From Mortierella alpina (taxonomy: Eukaryota; Mortierellomycota; Mortierellomycetes; Mortierellales; Mortierellaceae), in NCBI GenBank assembly GCA_029449245.1, contig JANATF010000005.1, positions 620,001 to 684,000 on the forward strand: a DNA stretch of 64,000 nt. The letters run 5' to 3'. A program made the translations under genes and the position numbers. This document shows positions 22,315-33,888 of the stretch, piece by piece; the first letter of the stretch is position 1; every line of letters starts with the position of its first letter. Under the pieces are notes generated by a model that was not told the DNA's origin, made no database searches, and worked only from the letters and a program-made list of their open reading frames with translations.

Positions 22315-23849
22315 TCCTCAACACGCTCTCAACCCTGATTACTCTGATATAGTGAAAAGTAATCCCAATATACCGCGCATGCACGTTGCTGTCTTGCCGC
22401 AGCAGAACATGCATCTCTAGGAAGGTTTATATGTTTGGCCGTGGTTTACTTTGCCATTGTTACAATCCGCGAAGTGTGATACAACATTCAATGATGTATT
22501 GAAAACCATTCCACAAACACTACATAAAAATCTGGAATGAACCCTAAGTCGTCTATACGTCCCAGAAGGGCTTCAAAGCAGATCGAACTTGAGTGTCCCA
22601 TGGCCGTTACGCAGGATTTGGAAAGCTCAAAGTGGAAGCCTCCGCACAAAGGGGACTGGTTGTATACGTATGGATTATGATCTTGCTATGTCGTGTATTC
22701 ATCGCGACTGTCGCGAATGTGCCTGAACATGCGAGTGCACAAAGGCATCGAGTTCGATCGTTATCCTGCAAACACAACGATCGTGACATCCACCTGTCAG
22801 ACCCTACAGGCACCCACTACATTCATGGCGCTCTTGCTGTATGGGCGAAATGATGGGGTGTGTTTGGTGTGGAATGTAAGAGAGGGGTGTGGATCGATCG
22901 ATCGATCCGAGCTGTCCAATTGAGGCGCGATGGAAATAGTGTGGCTGAAGTGATTTAGAGCAAAGAGCAAGAGCAAGAAGAGAGCAGGTAAGGCTGAGGA
23001 TGGTGAAGATAAGGATGAAGATGGAGGAGGGATCACTTGCGCAGAAGAGACAGGCAGAAAGCGAGAGAAGCAGAGAGAGAGAAGCAGAGAGAGAGAAATG
23101 ACGGTTCAAACACGTACCATATAAATTTTGGTGAGATGTATTGCGACTCTACGCGAAACGTCGATCCGCATGTCTCGCATGTCTCGCCTCGACTGGGGGT
23201 TGAATGTTTTTCGGCACTTAAGATCCGATATACAACGCTTAGTCGCTAAGACTTCCTTGACAGCCGACATTTTTTCTGGCATTCCAAATCGTCAAAAGGC
23301 AGGTGGCTGTGGAGCCAGATCTTTTTCTTTGTGGTTGTGGACGTACAGAAAGCCATAAGGAAAAGGACGGACATCACCTAAAGCTGACAGGGCGTGTGCA
23401 GGGATTCTGAGCGAACGAACGAGTGAATTCTCTGATCGCCGAAGGGCCTAAATAAATCAGGGCATGCCTACAAGGGTGGTGGCCGCAAAAGAGGAAGCCT
23501 TTCACTTACGAGGTAGGCCATGAGAGATAGGATTGTCTCGAGGGTCCATTATGGTGGGTGGCTAGAAAACTAACGAGAAGGTTGGAAAGGTTGAGAGGAT
23601 TTCAACACGCGTGATATGCAAAGCACCCTTAGTGTTGTCATGCAAAAAGGCAATGCGTATCCCAATCGAGACACAGACAAACCGCATGAAGGGGGTGGGG
23701 AACTGACAGACTATCGTTCTATATAATGATGTTGCTTTTTCTTTTCTTGCGTTTTTTTTGTCGCTTCCCAATCCACACCACTCCACACCACACCACACAG
23801 CGTTAAGACTCCCATCTTCACACCACTCTCAACTTTCGAATATTTCAAA
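22315..23849. other. Intergenic region, no gene recognised
   Basis: 1.5 kb with only short, motif-free open frames. A GA-rich patch lies at about 23040-23100, ATCG tetramers at about 22893-22910, and a CACC-rich patch at about 23775-23800 just upstream of the EF-hand gene, probably its promoter and leader. Confidence 0.5.
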
Positions 23850-24208
23850 ATGGTAGGTTGTCTCATCTAAACATTACTGACCTTGAACACACTTGCAGTT
23901 GTGCTGAACTTCCTCTTCACCCACCCGCCTGTACGTTCACAATCATCTCACTCCAGGCCGGCAACCAAGATCTCACCCCCGAAGAGCGGAAGCAGCTGAC
24001 AGAGATGTTTCATAAGTACGACGAAAACAAGGATGGCCTTGTCACTCGCAGCGAGCTCCTGAATCTCATCAGATCCACTGATGAGGATATTTCTCAAGCC
24101 GACGTGGATAAAGCAATCGATTTGTTTGATACAGATAGCGATGCTGCGCTGAACCATGACGAATTCATGTCGCTTATGACTAGGCTGAGGAGTATGGAGG
24201 GTGAGTAG
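23850..24208 (+). CDS. Small two-EF-hand calcium-binding protein (calmodulin-like)
   Basis: Exon 1 is only the ATG (23850-23852). A 104-nt intron follows (GTAGGT to CCAG), then exon 2 (23957-24208), giving 84 aa. An intron directly after the ATG is also common in calmodulin genes. Two EF-hands are visible: loop 1 DENKDGLVTRSE (about residues 24-35) has all canonical ligands and Gly6. Loop 2 DTDSDAALNHDE keeps the acidic ligands but has Ala at position 6 and Leu at 8. It is about half the length of calmodulin, so a single EF-hand pair. The 3' end is uncertain: a GTGAGT at 24201 could splice to CAG near 24291 and change the tail to ECA. Targets unknown. Confidence 0.75.
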
Positions 24209-24400
24209 TAGAGCCAAAACAAGCCTGTCTCGACATCTTGCTGGGTCGTGAGAAAGGAATAAAAACAATACTTTTTGTTGCCATTCTGACAGAGTGCGCT
24301 TGAGGATCATTGAAATGGAAAACTGTGCGGACCCTGCGCACGTCTCATTTATGCGCCCCTACTGTACCCTCCCTCACACGTATGCGATCTGTTGCACGTA

Positions 24401-24716
24401 CAGTCAATCGCCCCCACACTATGCACTGGATTATAGAGTACACAGCTTCAATCAAAAGTCGTCTAGGCCAATGAGATGGCCAGGTTCGTTATATTGCCTA
24501 CCTTTTGTCAGATTTTCTGACAGAAGGGGGGTTTTTTTTTTTTTTTTTCTGACAGAAGGGGATGTCCTGAAAATTCTCTTATGTGACCGTGATGTGAGGC
24601 ATGGAAAACAGAGTACCCAACTTCAATCAAAAGTCGTCTAGGCCAATGAGATGACCGGGTTCGTTATATTGCCTACCTTTTGTCAGATTTTCTGACAGAA
24701 GGGAGGCGATTGACTA
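24401..24716. mobile_element. MITE-like element (316 bp) with TA-flanked 12-bp inverted ends
   Basis: Ends read CAGTCAATCGCC (24401-24412) and GGCGATTGACTA (24705-24716), inverted with 11 of 12 matches. Each is bordered by TA (24399-24400 and 24717-24718). A TA target site and CAGT start are typical of Tc1/mariner-derived elements. It contains a 94-bp direct duplication (next entry). No transposase is encoded. Assignment is inference from ends and size. Confidence 0.5.
24435..24703. repeat. Direct duplication of about 94 bp inside the MITE-like element
   Basis: 24435-24528 and 24610-24703 are almost identical at a constant 175-bp offset. Both carry AAGTCGTCTAGGCCAATGAG and end with the 7-bp-arm palindrome TGTCAGATTTTCTGACA. 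A third scrap, TCTGACAGAAGGGG, sits between them after a 17-T run. This suggests internal tandem duplication of one arm. Confidence 0.85.
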
Positions 24717-24718
24717 TA

Positions 24719-25721
24719 TCACACAGCAATATGAAGTGGACGAAAATTTCATGGGTCCGTGGCTCTGCAGTTTGTTAGGTCGGGGTCAGGAATTCTCTTG
24801 ATGAACAAGAAACAGTGATGATGGGATCTGAAACAACGGACAGCCGGACCCTTGTGGGGCCCATGCAGCAGATACGTCCGCACCAGGAGTAAGCCGATTG
24901 TTTGTTCATTCTACAGAAGTATAGCAAAGGGATGATCTGTATCTGATCAGGCGGCCTAGCCCCTATTCTATGAAAAGGTGAAGAGAGGTGTGCTCAGATG
25001 TCTGTCGGGGAAAGATGTCGATTTCATATTTCATATTTTTTGCGAGCAACAAGAGCTGGTTTGCCAAGGTCTCGTCCGACGCCACAGTCTTCTTTTGTAT
25101 ATCCTTATCGCTGGGGCCACCAAGTTACAGCAACCTGTTCCATCTTACTGCCTTGGCTTGCATGGTGCAGTCAAGATGGTTTCCACGTTGATGATGGATC
25201 CTCGCTCTGTGCGCCTAAACCAAACACGGCGAGGCTGCTCTTTCATTTGCAACGTCTCTTTTGAAACAGGGAGCTGCAAGAAAACAACTCGAAGCAGTTG
25301 TGAGCGTTACAGAGCCTTCTATGGAAATAGTCAATGAATGCGCGTGTTTTGCGTGCAACGGGTCTTGCAGGCTTTGAGGGCAACGACGACAAGAGGGCAG
25401 CTTGCGACAGATCCACTGCACCGTGCACGACCTTGTTGCTGACCCGGGTATATCCATGTATGAGAAAGAATGGCTGTATTCGGATCTGCAGGGGCAATGA
25501 ATGCACTCAATCGCTCCAGACTGGTTCCAGCGCAACCGTTTTCTTGGGGGGTCGAGAGAACCGAGACAAGATTGCAATGTCGCAAAATGAAAAAAAACCT
25601 TAAAGGTATGACCACACAGGAACAGGCCATAGACAAAGGCTCCGGCTCCCACAGCCCTTGTGTTCATTCCTGTGGGTACGGTATCTTCTTCACAACTCTT
25701 TCGTTTGCTGGGATTGTGTGT

Positions 25722-25764
<43 letters not shown>

Positions 25765-26058
25765 TTTCACCCATCCCACCCTCCTCCTCCTCCTCCTACT
25801 CCTCCTCCTCCTACTCCTCCTCCTCCCCTCCCCCTGTTTATCTCGCTCTCTCCAGACATCCTCGGACAATCACGCTGCTGCAACCCGAGTGCCTTACCTC
25901 CCAATTTTCAGTGTTCTATTCTTGGTCCTCCTCTTCCCTCTTTCCAGAGAAACTCGATTCGCTCATAACGCTGCAGTTCACCCGGGCCCACACGTCCCTC
26001 CTCATCCTTCTTCCCGCGCCCTCCTCTCTCGATCTCGCATCCTCCATTACTTTCTGAA
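24719..26058. other. Intergenic region upstream of the membrane-protein gene
   Basis: No supported gene; the open frames lack motifs and overlap on several strands. The last 350 bp are pyrimidine-rich, with a (CT)n run at 25726-25757 and a (TCC)n run at 25780-25827, likely the promoter and leader of the gene at 26059. Confidence 0.5.
25726..25827 (+). repeat. (CT)n and (TCC)n microsatellites
   Basis: A 32-bp CT dinucleotide run followed about 20 bp later by TCC/TAC triplets. They lie 230-330 bp before ATG 26059, in the CT-rich leader typical of this window. Confidence 0.85.
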
Positions 26059-27117
26059 ATGGCCACCCTCACTTCAGCCATTTCGACGGCTGTGGAGCAA
26101 ACCAGCACCATCGTCCCTTCCTCCGCGACCTCAGCTCCAGCTAGTGCCTCATATGTACCCAGTCCTAGCGCTGATCCCAACCCCTCACAGCCTGACCCAA
26201 CATCAGCGGCACGAACCACTTCCAGGAGACCTGGAGGGAAAGCCACCAGCACATCCGGTGGCGCTCCCGATCCCACTGGTACTGGAGGTGGTGATGGTAA
26301 AGACCAAGGCGGAGGCAGCTCGTCTAGTGCGCCTGTAGGAGCTATTATTGGAGGCATTGCCGGAGTGCTGGTCGTTGGCTTTTTGATCGCAGTCTTCGTC
26401 ATGCGATACAAAAAGAAGAGCAAAGCGCGCAAGAGACGTCTTGACTTCTTGGGCGACAGCGCCGATGGTGCTTCTCATCGACCCGTCTCCGCTCAGGGAC
26501 CTGGTGGTCTCAGCCCCTCCCCTTTGCCCGGAAGCCGTCCGTTGGAGATGGCGGCTATGGGTGGAAGTGCTGCCGTTGCCGCCTCCCCAGTCGTCGGTGC
26601 AGCAGCTGCCCAGCACCACGCCAATGACTATCAACAGGGTTACCAACAGGTCCCCTATGGAGGATATCCAGAACAGTATAGCAACGACCAATATGACCCT
26701 TATTATGCCCAGCGTCAGCAGCAACAACCACCGCAACAGCAGGGATACTATATTGACCCTCAACAACAGCAAATGCAACAGCAGGGTTATTACCAGGATA
26801 GTCAACAGTACCAGAACCAGTTTGCGCCCCCTGTGCCCATGAGCAATAGCCTTAGTCTGGGAACTGGTTCGCCTTCAATGACCCATGCCACAGCCTCGCC
26901 ACCTTCGTATCCTCACCCACCGCCCTCAACCGCCACAGGCGATCACCAGTCCCCCCACACGTCTTTCCAGTCCTCGGTGCCCGCTCCTGTACCCGGCGGA
27001 GGATCCTCCTACGACAAGAATGCCAAGGTCGAGAGTGGTTACGCCGGCACGCAGTCGTCTGCCCGAAACCCACAGCTGGTTCCTGAACCACAGGAGGGTA
27101 TCAAAGTACCTTTGTAA
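26059..27117 (+). CDS. Single-pass membrane protein with Ser/Thr/Pro ectodomain and Gln/Tyr-rich tail
   Basis: Intronless, 352 aa. Residues 1-90 are Ser/Thr/Pro/Gly-rich without cysteines, like a mannosylated stalk. Residues about 92-114 form one hydrophobic segment (VGAIIGGIAGVLVVGFLIAV) followed by a strongly basic stop-transfer stretch (RYKKKSKARKRR). The cytosolic part has Gln/Tyr-rich low complexity (about 195-260) and a Pro-rich end. This layout resembles fungal Mid2/Wsc-like surface sensors, but the WSC cysteine domain and a clear N-terminal signal peptide are both absent, so sensor function is only a guess. ATG 26059 follows a long CT-rich leader. Confidence 0.7.
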   Translation: MATLTSAISTAVEQTSTIVPSSATSAPASASYVPSPSADPNPSQPDPTSAARTTSRRPGGKATSTSGGAPDPTGTGGGDGKDQGGGSSSSAPVGAIIGGIAGVLVVGFLIAVFVMRYKKKSKARKRRLDFLGDSADGASHRPVSAQGPGGLSPSPLPGSRPLEMAAMGGSAAVAASPVVGAAAAQHHANDYQQGYQQVPYGGYPEQYSNDQYDPYYAQRQQQQPPQQQGYYIDPQQQQMQQQGYYQDSQQYQNQFAPPVPMSNSLSLGTGSPSMTHATASPPSYPHPPPSTATGDHQSPHTSFQSSVPAPVPGGGSSYDKNAKVESGYAGTQSSARNPQLVPEPQEGIKVPL

Positions 27118-27994
27118 TACCATGCTTTTTTGAGGTGTGCCTTCCAGCTTCACTCGCCCCCCTTACAGGGGTATGGCCTAGTCCATCATGACTTGGTGCA
27201 TGCGATGCCGTATGTCACCCCTACCCAAACTTCATATTCTAGCATCATTTCGTTCGTTTTTCCTTGGTGTTTTTCTTGTTGCGCACTAGGCGGCCAAGGC
27301 AAGCATCGTGTACTCGTCATCACCGTCATGGACAGGGTGCACAGAACCCTATTCCTCTCTTTCTCGTGTGTATCTTATTCACCCCTAAGTAATCTCCGTC
27401 TCATTGTAATGCCATAAAGCTGAAGGAAAGGACGCACTTGTTCAGTTGCTCGCCCCGTGCAGTTTCCTCTCTATGAGGAGGCAAGTGTTACGTCTGAAAA
27501 TGAGTTGTAATGAGCCTCGTGTCGCGAGGTCGTTTTGTGCCACATAGGAACGTACCTCCATCGCTATGAATAGAACCGGGCCTGCCTTGAAAAGATAGCC
27601 CCATCCTGTCGTTTGCTTGTCATGGTGCTTCCTCCCTTTCCGTGATACTGTGCGTGTTAGTGACCCAACAGCCTGTTTTCTTTCCCAACACTCCAAAGAC
27701 CAAGCTCCGAGAGCAATCTCTCTCGGTAGCGGAAGTAAGACGCCCTGCTCATAAGAGGCTGTAATCCGTGCCCGTACATTCTGGTCGCAAAGCGCTGTAA
27801 ATCACGTGCAAGGTCTTCTCTTGCACCCAGCATTCTCTTTTCTTCTGCTTCTTTGTACTTCATCTCGCTTCTCCTTTAGCATTGAGTGCCTCATCTAGAC
27901 GAATCAGCACCGACAGCAGCGTCACTGCATCCACCACGCAAGGACAAAGGACCCATCTGCCCCATCTCGAGAAGCTGAAAACCACCAACGTACG
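27118..27994. other. Intergenic region, no gene recognised
   Basis: 877 bp holding the 3' end of the membrane-protein gene and the promoter of the J-protein gene. Open frames here are short and motif-free on both strands. Confidence 0.5.
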
Positions 27995-29813
27995 ATGGAA
28001 GTCAACAGAGATGAGGCGCTGCGATGCCTCGACATTGCACGGCGCCATTTGAACTCGGGGAACTATGCCAGTGCCAGGAAGTTTGGCGGCAAGTCCATCT
28101 CGCTCTTCCCCACACCCGAGGCAAAGGCCTTTCTGTCCAAGGTCGACCAGGCAGAGGACTCTGCCTCGTCCTCGACCAATCCCTCGACACCAAGCAGTAC
28201 CAAGAGCTCACCGAATCCAGGATCAGGATCATCGTTTGCATCTGGATCGGGCTCATCATCTGCCAGGCCCGACTCTGGACCTGCACGGCCGCGGTCTACC
28301 CCAGTGGATCACAAGCCTGTGGAGAGAGACTATACCCCGGAGCAGGTGGCAGCAGTCAAAGCGATTCGATCCTCAGGTGGCGACTTTTACAAGGTTCTGG
28401 GTATCAACAAGGACGCCTCTGATTCAGAGATTAAGAAGGCCTATCGCAAGGTAAATCTGCTGGCTCCAGAAAGAGAACACTTGCCCGCATCGAGCGATTT
28501 TTTTAAGCCCGGCGTCTAATACGTTTTTTCTTCTTTTCACAGCTTGCGCTACAGATGCACCCTGACAAAAACGGAGCCCCAGGGGCCGATGAGGCTTTCA
28601 AGAGTAAGTGTGTGCATCCTTTCTCTTGCACAGCGTGAGAGAGAGAGAGAGAGAAAAAGACAGTTCATCTAGATTATTCTAAACAGGATGGCATTCCATG
28701 TCATACGTGGCACGAACCAAACAACAACGATTGACCTCTAGAAGGCAACGCTTGGCCAAGGAGAATTGCAGAAAGCTCTCGCCCACCGCCAAATGAGTTT
28801 GCCTTCAAACTTTAACCAAGTATTATTCGCCCTTTCTCACCAATGTTTGTTTGTACCTCTTTATCTAGTCGTCTCCAAAGCATTCACAGTATTGAGCGAT
28901 CCCCAGAAGCGAGCCATTTTTGATCAACATGGACCAGAGGACGGCAAGAGCAGCGGCGTCAACTACGATCGAGCATCCCCAGCAGGACATGGCTTTGGCG
29001 GCGCGTCTGGCATGAACGGCTTTGGTGACGAAATCTCACCCGAGGAGCTCTTCAACATGTTCTTTGGGGGCGGTAATTTCGGAGGCTGTAAGTGCAGGGG
29101 GTTGACGGACGATCGCTTGTATCGTTTTTAGTGACATAACGGTGGTCTGTGGTTACCAAGCCAAAGTTAACCTCTTTACCCACCTGCTCGCCTATCTAGC
29201 ATTCCACTCTGCAACATTCGCAGGACCAGGTTTTGGCACCCGCCAGTTCCGCACCCGTACTCAGCAAACCCAAAGACAGCACCGACAGCATCCACAACAG
29301 CAAGCAGGCGGTGGCGGCGGAAACAGCGGATTCTCCAGCCTCGTTCAAATCCTTCCTTTGATCCTTCTCTTTATCATGTCCATGACCTCCAGCCTCTTTT
29401 CCGACAGCGATTCTTCGACGACCAGTACATCGCATCCTGCAGCCCGATACTCCCTTGCCCCTCACGGATCTTACACATCGCCACGCTTTACCAGTGCGCA
29501 CAACGTACCCTATTATGTCAATGGAGCCAAGTTCAAGGACGCATTCGTGGTTAATCGCAACCAAATCAATACGGAGAAGGTCATTAATGGCGTCAAAGTT
29601 CAAAACATTATCGCTCAGTTGGAAAAGGATGTCGAGACCTTTTACCTGAAGCACATGCGGCAAGAGTGTCAAAACGAAAAGCATAGGAAAGATCTCGCTC
29701 TTCAGCGGTCTATGGGCTTGTTTTGGCCAGACCAGAAGAAGATGGATGCCGCAAAGCGGATGACGACTCCGAGTTGCGATGCCCTGAGGGAAAAGTTTGG
29801 AATGAATGTGTAA
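27995..29813 (+). CDS. ER-membrane J-protein, HLJ1 / DNAJB12-DNAJB14 family
   Basis: Hsp70 co-chaperone expected in the ER membrane with its J domain in the cytosol, where family members aid ER-associated degradation. Exons 27995-28450, 28543-28603, 28869-29087 and 29200-29813 give 449 aa. The N-terminus (RDEALRCLDIARRHLNSGNY) matches the family's short helical start. The J domain spans about residues 128-195 (DFYKVLGINKDASDSEIKKA, the HPD tripeptide in MHPDKN, FDQHG). A Gly/Phe-rich FFGGG segment and one transmembrane segment (LVQILPLILLFIMSMTS) follow. The C-terminal DUF1977-type region contains VPYYVNGAKF and ends with the family's TPSCDALREKF block. The exon 4 acceptor at CTAG|CATTCC is used because the nearby GCAG would create a stop codon. 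Confidence 0.9.
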
Positions 29814-30226
29814 TAATAGTCTACTTTTTTTTTGTTTCCCTCTTGAAAATATACATAACCATGCTTCCATGGACAATTACTCTACATGTACGCTGATCAC
29901 GATAAGGTCCTTGAGAAGCTCCAGCCCACTTAACCCGGGATTATGAACAGTGTTGGACACCGCTTAATTTGTCCTCGACCGCTTCCTAAATCAACCAACA
30001 ATGTCAATCATCCCGCCGTATTTTGCGGCAAAATCTGGTTTCTAACGAGCCAGGCTAATATCCCTGGAGCACGACCATAGCGGTACATCGTCATCGTCTA
30101 CAAATCACTGTGGGCCTGATCTCTATTGTTTCTAATGCAAGGCGAGCACGCTGTAGTTTCGCCAAAAAAAAAAGACTGTTCTGCCCCTTCCTCCTGCTCT
30201 CCACTGCTAATCCTATCACTACTGTA
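29814..30226. other. Convergent 3' region between the J-protein gene and COX11
   Basis: 413 bp between two converging stop codons. Nothing is seen except A/T-rich patches that could serve as 3' ends, such as the T run at 29826-29833 and the A run near 30165-30174. Confidence 0.5.
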
Positions 30227-31196
30227 TTATTGCTGTTGCTGCTGGTGCTGCTCAGCCAAACCCGGCTGCTTCTCGAACGGCATTCCCCTTGCCTTAAAGA
30301 ACGTGTAACTGAGGACAACTGTGTCTACATCCGCCATATCCGGGTCGTTTGCAAACTCTGGGTCCAGGAAAAAGAAGATGGGCATGTCGACTTGCTCCCC
30401 AGCGATCAGCTTCTGCTCCTCAAAGCAAAAGCATTGAATCTTGTTGAAGTGCGGCGCGACCTTGGACGGGGTGACATTGTAGGTGGCAATACCGATCACA
30501 TCCTCTGAGGACTTGTTCTTGGCCGTGTAGAAAGCCAGCGCAGTCTCTCCAGGGAGGACATGGACCTGTCGCTGTTGGGGCTGGAATGACCATTGCAGCG
30601 AAGTGGACGTGTCGGCATTGAACTTGACCTTGATCCGGCGATGGTTGTCCCGGGGCACCAAACGTTCCGGCGCAAACTTGGTCTCGCCTACCATGGGCGC
30701 TCCTCCGAGGCCTGTCGCCGCACAGAACATGCGGTAGAGTGGGACAGCAGCATAGGAGAGCCCGAGAGTGCCCATGAGGATGGAGGCGGTGTAGTACAAC
30801 ATATCTGTGTTCTTGGCCTGTACCCGCTTCCGGGAGCCACCAGCCTCGGTTTGCACTGTTGACCGCAGGGGAGCCTGTGAGGCATATGTCCGAGAGTGCA
30901 CAAAGAAGGATTCTGTGGCTCTAACGGATCGAACCTGACGGGGCGCATGGGACACGCTGTGGATACCTCTGGCAAAGGTGCAGGCTGCAGTGTTACGCTG
31001 GGCCGATGTGAAGAACACAGACGACTAGATCATAGTTTGTTGTTGTCGCAACAGCATTTGAACATTTAGGTTAGGATTGTGTGTGGTTAATGCACTGTCC
31101 TTGTTGGCGTGTGCTGATGGACGGGCCGGCTACCTGTTGAGGAGTCAAGAGCAATGATCGGGATCCGAAGAGACCTGTCGCTGACTTTGCTGCCAT
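30227..31196 (-). CDS. COX11: Cytochrome c oxidase copper-delivery protein Cox11
   Basis: Mitochondrial inner-membrane copper chaperone that delivers copper to the CuB site of Cox1. Exons 31196-31134 and 31024-30227 (donor CAG|GTAGCC, acceptor TCTAG|TCG) give 286 aa. The Arg/Ser-rich N-terminus is a mitochondrial presequence. One transmembrane helix (LYYTASILMGTLGLSYAAVP) is followed by the conserved YRMFCAATGLGG. The intermembrane-space domain holds the copper motif CFCFEEQ and DMPIFFFLDPEF. The C-terminal tail is Gln-rich. Without the small first exon the protein would start at a non-ATG codon, which supports the intron. Confidence 0.95.
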
Positions 31197-31602
31197 GGTG
31201 AGATCAGATCGAGCTGAATGTGCAAAAGAAGGGATCGACAGGTGCAGGTGGTAACCAAAGTAAGAGGTGCAAGCAGATGCGAGAAGCGATGCGTCCGAGG
31301 ATAGATGGATTGAGGAGGCGGCTGCAGGAAGGAGACGGGTGCGAGTCTAGAAAAGAACAACGGCTGCTGCTGGCGCTTTGGACAAAAGGGGGATGCCGCA
31401 CTGAATTTGCAACACAGGGGGTGACTGCCGACTTGTCGAGCACCGGAAGCGCGCCGATCAGTGGTCTGCAAGCAGGCTTCTTTCAAAAGCGCGCTCGCCC
31501 GCTGTTCTGTACTGGTGTACAGCACTGTGAATTACAAGGGTGCCAGTGCCACCTCTACCGTAGATCCGGTTCACAGAAAAGACGACAGCAAATGCTTTAT
31601 TT
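31197..31602. other. Spacer between COX11 start and homeobox-gene stop
   Basis: 406 bp. It holds the COX11 promoter and the homeobox-gene 3' UTR, both minus strand. No gene recognised. Confidence 0.5.
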
Positions 31603-33888
31603 TCAGGCTCGAAAAAGGCGGCAGCGTGGCCCAAGAAATCGCATATCAGTCTCGACACCTCCCCCAATGCCTTGATTGTCCGGCCAAAACGCTATGGTTT
31701 GCTCCACATCACCCGGCGGCAACTCCACATCGACCCATGCTCTTGATTCCGCATCCCGATCTTCTTCCAGCTCAATACCCAGCTCTACATCTGTCCCAGT
31801 CATGTCTTGGAACCCTTCGCGTGCGTTCCGCTTGGCCTTGGCCCTCCTGTTCTGGAACCACACCTGGATCGTCCTCCGATCCAGCTCAAGATGATTTGCA
31901 ATCATCTCGCGTTCCTGTGCAGTTGGCCGCTCGTTCAGTTTAAACTGAGTATGCAGAAAATTCGCCTCGTGTGTTGTCAATCTTCGACGTCGCTTTGGGG
32001 ACGGCATGAAGGACGGAGGAGAATAGTAGCGGTGAAGACGACGAGGTGGAGGGATTGAGCGCCTGCCTCTATCGAAAATATCAGCAGTATGGCCAACGGA
32101 TTGCTGCTTATAGGCTGGCCGTAATGACATATGCTCAGCCTCATGGCCAAAAGGATGGCATAGCTTGAAGGAAGTGCCGCTAACAGGTTGTGCACCAAGA
32201 TGGGCAGCGTGTTTTGTGAACCATTCTTGTCCGTGCAAGAGCGCGTTTTGTGCTGGTGCAGGCAAATCATTCAAGTCATTGTGAGCATACTCTTGAGAGG
32301 CTATTTGGTCTGAAGCCATTCTCAGTCCTCCTAGGTAACATAGGTCGGAAGGTGCGAAGGACTCTCCAACGCATTCAGACCAGTCCATATCGCCATGCAC
32401 TTTGTCAATTGGAGTTTGATGCGTACCATTGAGGTACTGGCTTGTAAAAGGCGATGTACTCTCGCTGGGAGATTGAATTCCAGCAGTATCATTGTCCGAT
32501 AGAGGTGATGATCCCGCGTGTTCGCTGGACAGAAAATCAATGCAGGCAAGCCCATGCACCGTTGGTATAAATGACGAGATGACATCACGCGAGTTTTTGC
32601 TGTCGTTGGACGCTACTGGGGCCAACATCCTCTGGGGAGACTCGTCAGGCGGAGATACTGTCGCGAATGGCGATGTTTGGCTCAAGCATGAGTTGCTATT
32701 GAAGTCCATCGTTGATTGATTATCCAACAGAAAAGAATCATTGAACATCCATAGTGGCCACAGCTCTTCGGGTGTCGAGAAATCTGAACCCATGATCGCG
32801 TCTAGCGACCAAGACCAAGGATTTTCAGCAAGTACGATAGACTTGGATAGTAAGGACGACGACTGCGTCGAATCCATGGTCGACAAAGACGCACTGGATG
32901 ATGAACGTGACGAAAAATGAAAGGGCATAGTCCTGCTAGGCACGTCGAAATCGATCAATTGGGGTACGTGATGAGATACTTTTGATCGCGCATTCAGTGA
33001 CTGCACGTCCAATGGCTGTTGAAAGGTGAAGTGAGGTCGAAAATGAGGTTGAGGCGGACAAGTCAAGAATGAAGGTATCCGGTGTGGATCAGTGCTCGCT
33101 TGGTGCTGGTCCGGAGTCGGGTCCGGGGGATGCGGCAGCTTGAGCTGTGCATTGGTGGCCACATAATTGTCTAAGCTGTGAGGCGAGAAAAAATATCAGC
33201 GTCAGAAAGAAGAACAATGATACATTGTGGCCAATCTTGATGGGGTTCTTAGTCTTTGGGCTCAAAGATTGCTTTGTGAGAAAGAACCGTTATGTTGTTT
33301 GATCAGTTCAGACGGTGGTATCGACGCAGAGGATTAGAGAAAGGCGATGGCGAGGACACAGGATCTGGACTGGGCTGCGTTGATAAACAATTGATGACTG
33401 GCTGTTTGCGCCCGGGCTTGCGCGGACAAGAGAATGACCAGTGGTAAGGAAGAACGTGTAGCCTGATCTAGAGATGCTATTGCTTACCCGTTCGCAGCTT
33501 TAATATCTCCGTTGCTTAGCTCACCAGAGACGAAGCCGGATACTGCACAGGGATTTGGCGCTATCGGCTTGTGCCTATAGCCATTGTGGGTCCCAAGCAG
33601 TTCGTTGTCGGTAAAATCGGGATCGACAACAAGACGGCTGATCGACACTGTCTCCAAAGTATCCTGGGTTTGTGATTTAGGATCATGTTGGGTAGACAGG
33701 TCCATGGCCTTGTGGGCGTTATCAAACACAGCTGTGGGGTTGTCATTGATAGGGCCACTGTAAGAAGACGCGAGCGAGAAACCGAGTGCTTGATTCAAAT
33801 CCAGAAATGGGTCAGACAAATCGAGGAATCCATCATAGAAACCACTTTGTTCAGGCGTGAAGCAATAGTTGGACCTCACTGGTTCCAT
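31603..33888 (-). CDS. Homeobox transcription factor
   Basis: Nuclear DNA-binding regulator. Exons 33888-33488 and 33175-31603 (312-nt intron, donor AACGG|GTAAGC, acceptor CACAG|CTTAG) give 657 aa. Residues 1 to about 510 are Ser/Pro/Asp-rich and disordered, with no other known domain. The homeodomain lies near residues 525-585, opening with KRRRRLTTHEANFLHTQF and ending with the recognition helix RTIQVWFQNRRAKAKR (Trp48, Phe49, Gln50, Asn51 and Arg53 all present). It has the typical 60-residue length, not the three-residue-longer TALE form. A short acidic tail follows. ATG 33888 is the first ATG in the 5' exon. The closest fungal relatives are Pah1-like single-homeodomain proteins, by general knowledge; targets unknown. 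Confidence 0.85.

Noticed and set aside
24978-25337. 119-codon + frame
   Set aside because: Overlaps other open frames on both strands, no recognisable motif, and near-random composition.
29217-29223. TTCGCAG as the acceptor of the last J-protein exon
   Set aside because: It would create TGA at the junction; CTAG|CATTCC ten codons earlier keeps frame and a family-like sequence.
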